In this document: in pieces, positions 40,636-47,605 of the stretch | How the letters are laid out: each line of letters starts with the position of its first letter | Position numbering within the stretch: position 1 is the first letter of the stretch | Source of the DNA: an uncultured Amaricoccus sp. | Lineage (GTDB): Bacteria > Pseudomonadota > Alphaproteobacteria > Rhodobacterales > Rhodobacteraceae | DNA: 64,000 bases | Direction: 5' to 3' | NCBI RefSeq assembly: GCF_937891315.1 | Contig: NZ_CALAGI010000094.1 | Span: 1 to 64,000, forward strand | Notes under the pieces: generated by a model | Databases searched by the model: none | What the model was told of the DNA's origin: nothing | Seen by the model: the letters and a program-made list of their open reading frames with translations, nothing else | Position numbers and translations under genes: made by a program

Positions 40636-41214
40636 CTATTTCACCGTGACCTTGGTCATGAAGTCGGGCGCGTCGACCATGCCGTTCGCGCCGGCGCCGC
40701 GCTGGATCGCATCGACCACCTCCATGCCGGAGATCACCTGTCCGACGACGGTATACTGGCCGTCGAGAAACGGCGCCGGGGCGAACATGATGAAGAATTG
40801 CGAATTGGCGCTGTCCGGGCTCTGCGACCGCGCCATTCCCACCGTGCCGCGCTCGAACTTCAGGTCGGAGAACTCGGCCGGCAGATCGGCCATCGGCGAG
40901 CCGCCCATGCCGGCGCGGCCGGAGGCGAAGGCCTGCTTCGTGCCGAATTCCACGTCGCCGGTCTGGGCCATGAAGCCCTCGATCACCCGATGGAAGGCGA
41001 CATTGTCATAGGCGCCCTCCTTGGCGAGCGCCTTGATCCGCTCGACATGTTGGGGGGCGATCTTGGGCAGCAGCTCGATCTCGATCACGCCGTTCGCCGC
41101 GCCCGCGACTTCGATCACCAACGTATCGCCGGGCTCCACGGCGCCGACCATTCCGCCGGTCGTTCCAGCGAGACCGAGCGCGGCGATCAGCGCGAGAAAG
41201 CTCCGCCGGATCAT
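40636..41214 (-). CDS. Exported cyclophilin-type peptidyl-prolyl isomerase
   Basis: 192 aa. A signal peptide (MIRRSFLALIAALGLAGTTG) precedes the cyclophilin barrel: AFHRVIEGFMAQTGD (catalytic Arg and Phe region), GTVGMARSQSPDSANSQFFI and FLDGQYTVVGQVISGMEVVD. It should act in the periplasm on exported proteins. Its start overlaps the stop of the cytosolic paralogue by four bases, so one message yields a pair that serves both compartments. Confidence 0.92.
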   Translation of the reverse strand: MIRRSFLALIAALGLAGTTGGMVGAVEPGDTLVIEVAGAANGVIEIELLPKIAPQHVERIKALAKEGAYDNVAFHRVIEGFMAQTGDVEFGTKQAFASGRAGMGGSPMADLPAEFSDLKFERGTVGMARSQSPDSANSQFFIMFAPAPFLDGQYTVVGQVISGMEVVDAIQRGAGANGMVDAPDFMTKVTVK

Positions 41215-41720
41215 GCGTCGCCCGCCACTTTGACCGAGACCATCCGGTCCGGTGTGCGCGGCGGCTCGCCGCGGGTGATCGCATCGACATGCTCCATGCC
41301 CGCGATGACCCGGCCCCAGACGGTATATTGCCCGTTCAGGAAATGGCCGTCCTTGAACATGATGAAGAACTGCGAATTGCCGCTGTTCGGATTCTGGCTG
41401 CGCGCCATGCCGACCACGCCGCGGTCGAAGGGCAGCTTGGAGAACTCGGCCGGCAGGTTCGGCTGCTTCGAGCCGCCGGTGCCGGCGCGGCGCAGGTCGA
41501 ACCCATCCTCCATGTCGCCATGGGCGACGTCGCCGGTCTGCGCCATGAAACCGTCTATCACCCGGTGAAAGGCGACATTGTCGTATTCCCCGGCCCGTGC
41601 CAGCGCCTTGATCTGCGCCACGTGCTTCGGCGCGACGTCCGGCAGCATCTGGATCAGCACCTCGCCCCCGGCCAGTTCCACGACCAGCGTGTTCTCCGGG
41701 TCCGCGATCTCCGCCATCAT
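41211..41720 (-). CDS. Cytosolic cyclophilin-type peptidyl-prolyl isomerase
   Basis: 169 aa, no signal peptide. AFHRVIDGFMAQTGDVAHGD, FDRGVVGMARSQNPNSGNSQ and FLNGQYTVWGRVIAGMEHVD are canonical cyclophilin active-site segments. It is closely related to the downstream exported copy, clearly by duplication. It follows coaD on the same strand after about 100 bp. Confidence 0.92.
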   Translation of the reverse strand: MMAEIADPENTLVVELAGGEVLIQMLPDVAPKHVAQIKALARAGEYDNVAFHRVIDGFMAQTGDVAHGDMEDGFDLRRAGTGGSKQPNLPAEFSKLPFDRGVVGMARSQNPNSGNSQFFIMFKDGHFLNGQYTVWGRVIAGMEHVDAITRGEPPRTPDRMVSVKVAGDA

Positions 41721-41818
41721 TCCCTCCTGGCTTCTGTCGCGCGAGACCCTAAGGGTTCACGGCGGCCGGGGAAAGGCCAGACGCGGCGTGAATTCGGTCT
41801 TCCTGTGCCGCGGAGGGG

Positions 41819-42346
41819 TCAGATCCGCTTCAGCCGCTTCGGCTTCACCGGCACGATGGCGAAGCGTTCGGCCAGCGCGGCGGCGATCCGCGGCGGGACA
41901 AAGCCGCTCACATCGCCGCCAAGGCGCGCGATCTCCTTCACGAGACGCGAGGCGATCGCCTGGTAGTGCGCGTCGGCCATGAGGAAGACCGTCTCGACAT
42001 CGTCGTTCATCGCGCGGTTCATTCCGACCATCTGGAACTCGTATTCGAAATCCGAGACCGCGCGCAGGCCGCGGATGATCATGTTGGCACCGACATCCTC
42101 GGCGCAGTGGATAAGCAGGTTCTCGAAGGGATGGACGACGATCTCGACGCCCAGCGCCGCTCCGATCGGCTTGCACTCGTACTCCACCATCTCCACCCGC
42201 TCCTCCAGATTGAAGAGCGGGCCCTTGTCGCGATTGATCGCGATGCCGATCACCAGCCGTTCGACCAGGCTGCAGGCTCGGGTGATGATATCGACATGAC
42301 CGAGGGTGATCGGGTCGAAAGTCCCCGGATAGAGTCCGACCGACAT
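41819..42346 (-). CDS. coaD: Phosphopantetheine adenylyltransferase
   Basis: 175 aa. LYPGTFDPITLGHVDIITRA is the nucleotidyltransferase T/HxGH motif. MIIRGLRAVSDFEYEFQMVG and NDDVETVFLMADAHYQAIAS (substrate contacts) confirm CoaD. It makes dephospho-CoA from phosphopantetheine and ATP. GGGAGG six bases before ATG 42346 selects this start over the one at 42364. The C-terminus is basic (KPKRLKRI). Confidence 0.95.
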   Translation of the reverse strand: MSVGLYPGTFDPITLGHVDIITRACSLVERLVIGIAINRDKGPLFNLEERVEMVEYECKPIGAALGVEIVVHPFENLLIHCAEDVGANMIIRGLRAVSDFEYEFQMVGMNRAMNDDVETVFLMADAHYQAIASRLVKEIARLGGDVSGFVPPRIAAALAERFAIVPVKPKRLKRI

Positions 42347-42439
42347 CGCCCGCCTCCCATGCATGATATTCAGCCACGCAACATTATCGCGGGGCGACGG
42401 TCAAGTCGTTCCGACCCAAAGCCTGCCCGAAGCGCCAGC

Positions 42440-42877
42440 CTACCAGGAATTGGCGATCATGCCGGTCAGCGCGGAATTCTCCTGCTGGATTTCGGTGATC
42501 CGCGCCTTGACCACGTCGCCGATCGAGATGACGCCGATCATCCGGTTGTTCTCGATCACCGGCATGTGGCGGAAGCGGCCTTCCGACATCTTCTCCATCA
42601 CGGAATTCGCCGTGTCGTCCGGGTGACAGCCGATCACGGACGAGGTCATCAGTTCATCGACCTGCGAGGTGAGCACACCCGCGCCGGCGGTGCCGAGGGC
42701 CCGGACGATGTCGCGCTCGCTGAGAATTCCGTCGACGATTTCCCCGTCGCCGCTGACGATCACCGCGCCGATCCGGTTCTTGGCCAGGATCTCCGTGGCC
42801 GTCTTGATGGTATCGGACGGCTTTACCGTCAGAATCTGGCGGATCTGCTTGGTTCCGATAATATTCCGAACGATCAT
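42440..42877 (-). CDS. Tandem CBS-domain protein
   Basis: 145 aa formed of two CBS motifs: residues about 10-65 (LTVKPSDTIKTATEILAKNR...GEIVDGILSERDIVRAL) and 75-135 (DELMTSSVIGCHPDDTANSV...MIGVISIGDVVKAR). Such stand-alone pairs bind adenine nucleotides and often modulate a partner enzyme or transporter. No partner is obvious; the next gene on this strand (coaD) is about 90 bp away. Confidence 0.9.
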   Translation of the reverse strand: MIVRNIIGTKQIRQILTVKPSDTIKTATEILAKNRIGAVIVSGDGEIVDGILSERDIVRALGTAGAGVLTSQVDELMTSSVIGCHPDDTANSVMEKMSEGRFRHMPVIENNRMIGVISIGDVVKARITEIQQENSALTGMIANSW

Positions 42878-42939
42878 GGCCTCCCCCCGGACATTTTAAA
42901 GACGTGACAAGTAAACTCTCCCCGCCGCGACCGTGTGTG

Positions 42940-43827
42940 TCAAGGCGGACAATCCGCCAAGGCGTCGCGCATCCGGTCGACCACCACCTCCGCCATGCGA
43001 TTGATTCGCGCCACGCGGGCGTCGTCGAGGTGCCGCACGAGATAGAAAGCGCGGGTGAGCCGGATTTCCTGCGGCAATACGACGCGAAGCTCGGGATGCG
43101 CGCGGGCGACGAAATCGGGCAGGATGCAGATGCCGACGCCGCTGAGGCACCAGCGGAGTTGCATGATCAGGCTGTTCGAGGTCAGCGCCGGCTCGGCCTC
43201 GCGCCCGAGCAGCGCGTAATAGTCGAGCTCCTTGTCGAAGATCATGTCCGAGATATAGCCGATTCCTCGCAACCCGTTCAGGTCGCGAAGGTCGCGCACC
43301 GGGCCGAGGCCCTGGAGCACGTCCGCGCGGAGATAAAGATGCAGGCGATAGTCGGCGATCTTGCGCACGGTCAGCCGGCCGGCCGAGGGCGGCGAGACGG
43401 TGATGGCCAGATCCGCCTCCCGCCTGCTGAGCGAAAACATGCGGGGCAGCGCCACCGCCTGCACCTGCAGGTCGGGATTGTCGCGGCTGAGCGCGTCGCA
43501 GGCCTCGATCAGCAGATAGTTCGACACCCCGTCCGGCGCCCCGATCCGCACTGTCCCGGACAGGCGCTCGGAATGGCCGCCCACCTCCTCGGTCGCCGCC
43601 GAGACATGGTTTTCGATCGCCTGCGCATAGTCCATCAGTGCCTGCCCCGCCTCGGTCATCGCATAGCCCTGCGGGCTGCGGTCGAAGAGTTTCGCGCCCA
43701 AAGCCTCCTCGAGCGCTGTGATCCGGCGACCCACCGTCGCCGGATCGAGCCCCAGCAGCTTGCCCGCCAACATCAGCCTCGCATGCCTGGCGACTGCGAG
43801 GAACACCCGCATGTCATCCCATTTCAT
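42940..43827 (-). CDS. LysR-family transcriptional regulator
   Basis: 295 aa. MKWDDMRVFLAVARHARLML starts the helix-turn-helix (about residues 1-60, with LLGLDPATVGRRITALEEAL). The substrate domain follows with SGTVRIGAPDGVSNYLLIEA and VGICILPDFVAR. The start at MKWDDM is chosen by family alignment; longer frames would cross the divergent promoter. It faces mmsA with 139 bp between starts, so it most likely regulates the valine operon. That gap holds a run of nine T and a GCGATTTTGCAATTCG segment. Confidence 0.9.
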   Translation of the reverse strand: MKWDDMRVFLAVARHARLMLAGKLLGLDPATVGRRITALEEALGAKLFDRSPQGYAMTEAGQALMDYAQAIENHVSAATEEVGGHSERLSGTVRIGAPDGVSNYLLIEACDALSRDNPDLQVQAVALPRMFSLSRREADLAITVSPPSAGRLTVRKIADYRLHLYLRADVLQGLGPVRDLRDLNGLRGIGYISDMIFDKELDYYALLGREAEPALTSNSLIMQLRWCLSGVGICILPDFVARAHPELRVVLPQEIRLTRAFYLVRHLDDARVARINRMAEVVVDRMRDALADCPP

Positions 43828-43966
43828 CGCATTTTTTTGCACGACGTCCCCACCCACGAGGGGGATCATAGTGCGATTTTGCAATTCGTCCTTGAGTTTT
43901 TTTTTTGACCTGTGCGACCGATCGAAACCCGCTAGGGTCGGCGCGGAAAAGCCTTTGGGGAAAACC

Positions 43967-45466
43967 ATGCGTGAAATCGGCCATTTCATCAACGGCGCGC
44001 GTGTGCCCGGAACCTCCGGCCGCTTCGCCGATGTCTATAATCCAGCCACCGGCGAGGTTCAGGCCCGCGTCGCGCTGGCCAGCGCCGCCGAGATCGACAC
44101 GGCGGTGAAGGGCGCGGCGATCGCCCAGCCGTTCTGGGGCGCGACCAACCCGCAGCGCCGCGCGCGGGTGCTGATGAAATTCGTCGACCTGCTCAATCGG
44201 GACATGGACAAGCTCGCCACCGCGCTGAGCCGCGAGCATGGCAAGACCCTGCCCGACGCCAAGGGCGACGTGATCCGCGGGCTCGAGGTCGCGGAATTCT
44301 GCGTCGGCGCCCCGCACCTGATGAAGGGCGAGTTCACCGACGCCGCCGGTCCCGGCATCGACATGTATTCGCTGCGCCAGCCGCTCGGCATCGCCGCCGG
44401 GATCACGCCGTTCAACTTTCCCGCGATGATCCCGATGTGGAAATTCTGCCCGGCGATCGCCGCTGGCAACGCCTTCATCCTGAAGCCGAGCGAGCGCGAT
44501 CCCTCCGTGCCGCTGATGCTCGCCGAATTGATGCTGGAGGCGGGCCTGCCGGACGGCGTGCTGCAGGTGGTCAACGGCGACAAGGAAGCGGTGGACGCCA
44601 TCCTCGACCATCCCGAGATCGCCGCCGTCGGCTTCGTCGGCTCAACGCCGATCGCGCAATATATCTATGGCCGGGGCTGTTCCGCCGGCAAGCGCGTGCA
44701 ATGTTTCGGCGGTGCCAAGAACCACATGATCATCATGCCCGACGCCGACCTCGACCAGGCGGTGGACGCGCTGGTCGGCGCGGGCTACGGCGCCGCGGGC
44801 GAGCGCTGCATGGCGATCTCGGTCGCGGTGCCCGTGGGCGAGGAGACCGCCGACCGGCTGATCGAGGCGCTGATCCCGCGTGTCGAGTCCCTGAAGATCG
44901 GTCCCTATACCGCTGGCAACGATGTTGATTTCGGCCCGGTCGTTACCAAGGCGGCGCAGGAGCGCATCCTCGGCCTCATCGACAGGGGCGTTGAGCAGGG
45001 CGCGAAGCTGGTGGTCGACGGGCGCGGTTTCCGGATGCAGGGTTACGAGAACGGGTTCTTCGTCGGCGCCTGTCTCTTCGACCGCGTCACGACCGACATG
45101 GACATCTATCGACAGGAAATCTTCGGCCCCGTGCTCTCGACGGTGCGCGCGCGAAGCTACAACGAGGCGCTCGATATCACCATGCGCAACGAGTACGGCA
45201 ACGGCACCGCGATCTTCACCCGCGACGGCGACACCGCCCGCGACTTCGCCGCCAGGGTCAATGTCGGCATGGTCGGGATCAATGTGCCGATCCCGGTGCC
45301 GCTCGCTTATCACACCTTCGGCGGCTGGAAGAAATCGGCCTTCGGCGATCTGAACCAGCACGGACCGGACGCCTTCCGCTTCTATACCCGCACCAAGACC
45401 GTGACCGCGCGCTGGCCATCCGGCACCAAGGAGGGTGCCAGCTTCTCGATCCCGACGATGGACTGA
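43967..45466 (+). CDS. mmsA: Methylmalonate-semialdehyde dehydrogenase (CoA-acylating)
   Basis: 499 aa. PLGIAAGITPFNFPAMIPMW, KPSERDPSVPLMLAELMLEA, GFVGSTPIAQYIYGRG and catalytic Cys281 in GERCMAISVAVPVG identify MmsA. The general-base Glu of ordinary aldehyde dehydrogenases is replaced, as expected for this CoA-dependent family (CFGGAKNH). It converts methylmalonate or malonate semialdehyde to propionyl- or acetyl-CoA at the end of valine breakdown. GGGGAAAA precedes the ATG. It heads the hibch-mmsB operon. Confidence 0.95.
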   Translation: MREIGHFINGARVPGTSGRFADVYNPATGEVQARVALASAAEIDTAVKGAAIAQPFWGATNPQRRARVLMKFVDLLNRDMDKLATALSREHGKTLPDAKGDVIRGLEVAEFCVGAPHLMKGEFTDAAGPGIDMYSLRQPLGIAAGITPFNFPAMIPMWKFCPAIAAGNAFILKPSERDPSVPLMLAELMLEAGLPDGVLQVVNGDKEAVDAILDHPEIAAVGFVGSTPIAQYIYGRGCSAGKRVQCFGGAKNHMIIMPDADLDQAVDALVGAGYGAAGERCMAISVAVPVGEETADRLIEALIPRVESLKIGPYTAGNDVDFGPVVTKAAQERILGLIDRGVEQGAKLVVDGRGFRMQGYENGFFVGACLFDRVTTDMDIYRQEIFGPVLSTVRARSYNEALDITMRNEYGNGTAIFTRDGDTARDFAARVNVGMVGINVPIPVPLAYHTFGGWKKSAFGDLNQHGPDAFRFYTRTKTVTARWPSGTKEGASFSIPTMD

Positions 45467-45483
45467 TACGGCGGAGAACGGCC

Positions 45484-45543
45484 ATGGACTTCGACCTCTC
45501 TCAGCGACCGGTGCGATACCTTGGCCGAGGCTCGCGCCGATGA
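45484..45543 (+). pseudogene. Minimal reading frame, possible remnant of an acyl-CoA dehydrogenase
   Basis: MDFDLSQRPVRYLGRGSRR then TGA, with GGAG upstream and the stop overlapping the next start (ATGA). MDFDLS is how many acyl-CoA dehydrogenases begin. In related valine operons an isobutyryl-CoA dehydrogenase gene commonly sits between mmsA and the hydrolase. I infer that a deletion removed the body and left start signals and a coupling stop. The frame is too short to prove this. Confidence 0.35.
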
Positions 45544-46577
45544 GTGGGGATGCCGCGGGCGCTCTCGAGATCCGCGTCGAGGGCCGGGCCGGGCGGATCA
45601 CCCTCACCCGGCCGGAGGCGCTGAACGCGCTCAGCCATGCGATGATCGCCCCGATCAGCGCGGCGCTCGACGCCTGGCGCGCTGATCCGGCGGTCGCGCT
45701 CGTGCTTTTCGACGCCGCCGGCGACCGCGCCTTCTGCGCCGGCGGCGATATCGCCGAGGTCTATGCCTACGGACGTCGGGGCGCGTTCGACATCGCCCAG
45801 CGTTTCTGGGCCGACGAATACCGGATGGACGCGCGGGTCGCGCGCTATCCGAAGCCGATCGTCACGCTGGCGCAGGGTTTCGTGATGGGCGGCGGCGTTG
45901 GTATCGCCGGAAACGCCGGCTACCGGATCGTCGGCGAAAGCAGCCGGGTCGCCATGCCGGAATGCGCTATCGGCCTGATCCCGGATGTCGGAGGCAGCCA
46001 GCTGCTCGCGAAGGCGCCGGGTCGGCTCGGTGAATATCTCGGGCTGACCGGCCACCGGATGGACGCTGGCGAGGCGATCCATTGCGGCTTCGCCGACAGC
46101 TTCGTGCCGCTGTCCGACTGGCCCCGCCTCACCGCCGACCTCCGCGACGGCGACCCCGCCGCGATCCGCGCCTATTCGGTGGCGCCGCCGTCGTCCGCCC
46201 TGCCGGAGCTGCGCGATCCGATCGACGACGCCTTCTCCGCGCCTGATCTGGCCACCCTCGCCGCCCGGCTGGAGGCGAGCGACTGGGGCCATGGCGTGTT
46301 GAAGATCCTGCGGCGGCAATGCCCGCTGTCAATGGCCTGCACGCTCGCCCTCGTGCGCGCGGCGCGGGCCGAGCCGGGGATCGAGCGCGCGCTCGCCCGC
46401 GAATACCGTTTCACCTACCGCGCCTCGAGCGAGGGCGAGTTTCTGGAAGGCGTGCGCGCGGCGATCATCGACAAGGACCGCGCGCCCCGATGGCGTGACG
46501 AGATCGACGAAGTCAATTCGGCATCCGTGGCGCGGATGCTCGCACCGCTCGGGCCGGACGAACTCGTCCTGGCATAG
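45540..46577 (+). CDS. 3-hydroxyisobutyryl-CoA hydrolase (enoyl-CoA hydratase fold)
   Basis: 345 aa, the HIBCH length rather than the roughly 260 aa of plain enoyl-CoA hydratases. ITLTRPEALNALSHAMI, FCAGGDIAEVYAYGRR (oxyanion hole), VMGGGVGIAGNAGYRIVGES and MPECAIGLIPDVGGSQLL with the catalytic Glu are present, followed by the HIBCH C-terminal region (EFLEGVRAAIIDKDRAPRW). It frees 3-hydroxyisobutyrate from CoA in valine catabolism, feeding mmsB, which begins 12 bp later. Confidence 0.92.
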   Translation: MSGDAAGALEIRVEGRAGRITLTRPEALNALSHAMIAPISAALDAWRADPAVALVLFDAAGDRAFCAGGDIAEVYAYGRRGAFDIAQRFWADEYRMDARVARYPKPIVTLAQGFVMGGGVGIAGNAGYRIVGESSRVAMPECAIGLIPDVGGSQLLAKAPGRLGEYLGLTGHRMDAGEAIHCGFADSFVPLSDWPRLTADLRDGDPAAIRAYSVAPPSSALPELRDPIDDAFSAPDLATLAARLEASDWGHGVLKILRRQCPLSMACTLALVRAARAEPGIERALAREYRFTYRASSEGEFLEGVRAAIIDKDRAPRWRDEIDEVNSASVARMLAPLGPDELVLA

Positions 46578-46589
46578 GAGGCACATGAA

Positions 46590-47459
46590 ATGGAGATCGG
46601 CTTCATCGGGCTCGGCAACATGGGCGCGCCGATGGCCCGCAACCTGGTCGCCGCGGGCCACGCCGTCACCGGCTTCGACCTCGCCGAGATCGCGATCGAG
46701 GGCGTGGCCCGCGCGACGTCCGCCGCCGGCGCGACCGCCGGCTGCGACGTGGTGGTCACCATGCTGCCGGACGGCGTCGTGCTGCGCGCGGTCTATGCCG
46801 AGATCGTACCCATCGCCCGGCCCGGCGCGCTGTTCATCGACTGCTCGACGGTCGATGTCGAGAGCGCCCGCGCCGTCGCCGCGCTGGCCGCCAGCGACGG
46901 ACTCGAGGCGCTCGACGCGCCGGTCTCGGGCGGCAGCGGCGGGGCGGCGGCGGGTACGCTCACCTTCATGGTGGGCGGACCGGAACCGGCTTTCGCCCGC
47001 GGCCTGCCGCTCTTCGAGGTGATGGGCAGCCGCGCGGTGCATTGCGGCGACTCCGGCGCCGGGCAGACGGCGAAGATCTGCAACAACATGATCGTCGGCG
47101 CCACGATGATCGCGGTCTGCGAGGGCTTCTCGCTGGCGGAGAAGCTCGGGCTCGACCCGAACAAGCTCTATGACGTGGTCTCGACCTCCTCCGGCTCCTG
47201 CTGGGCGGTGACGACCTATTGCCCCGTGCCGGGGGTCGGGCCGGTCAGCCCGGCCGACAACGACTATCGCCCCGGCTTCGCGGCCGAACTGATGCTCAAG
47301 GACATGCGGCTCAGCCAGCGCGCCGCCATCGCCGTCGATGCCAGTACCCCGCTCGCCGCCCACGCCACCGGCTTCTACGAGGCACTGGTCGAAGCCGGCG
47401 GCGGCGGCCGCGACTTCTCCGCCGTCTATCCCGGCATCGCATCGCGCGGCCGCGACTGA
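46590..47459 (+). CDS. mmsB: 3-hydroxyisobutyrate dehydrogenase
   Basis: 289 aa. The NAD-binding start EIGFIGLGNMGAPMARNLVA, FIDCSTVDVESARAVAAL, DAPVSGGSGGAAAGTLTFMV (substrate loop) and GQTAKICNNMIVGATMIAVC with the catalytic Lys define it. It oxidises 3-hydroxyisobutyrate to methylmalonate semialdehyde, the substrate of mmsA. It is the last gene of the operon and converges on uvrA across about 145 bp with no clear terminator. Confidence 0.95.
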   Translation: MEIGFIGLGNMGAPMARNLVAAGHAVTGFDLAEIAIEGVARATSAAGATAGCDVVVTMLPDGVVLRAVYAEIVPIARPGALFIDCSTVDVESARAVAALAASDGLEALDAPVSGGSGGAAAGTLTFMVGGPEPAFARGLPLFEVMGSRAVHCGDSGAGQTAKICNNMIVGATMIAVCEGFSLAEKLGLDPNKLYDVVSTSSGSCWAVTTYCPVPGVGPVSPADNDYRPGFAAELMLKDMRLSQRAAIAVDASTPLAAHATGFYEALVEAGGGGRDFSAVYPGIASRGRD

Positions 47460-47605
47460 CGCGCCGCGAACCCGGCGGCTCCGCGTGATCCGATCGTTCC
47501 CGTCACGAACGCGACCGTCATGCCGGACAAAAACAAGCACCCCGCGACGCGCGAGCAGAGCAAGCGCGGCAGGCGTGATCGCCGACGCTCCGCGGCCGGA
47601 AAGCG

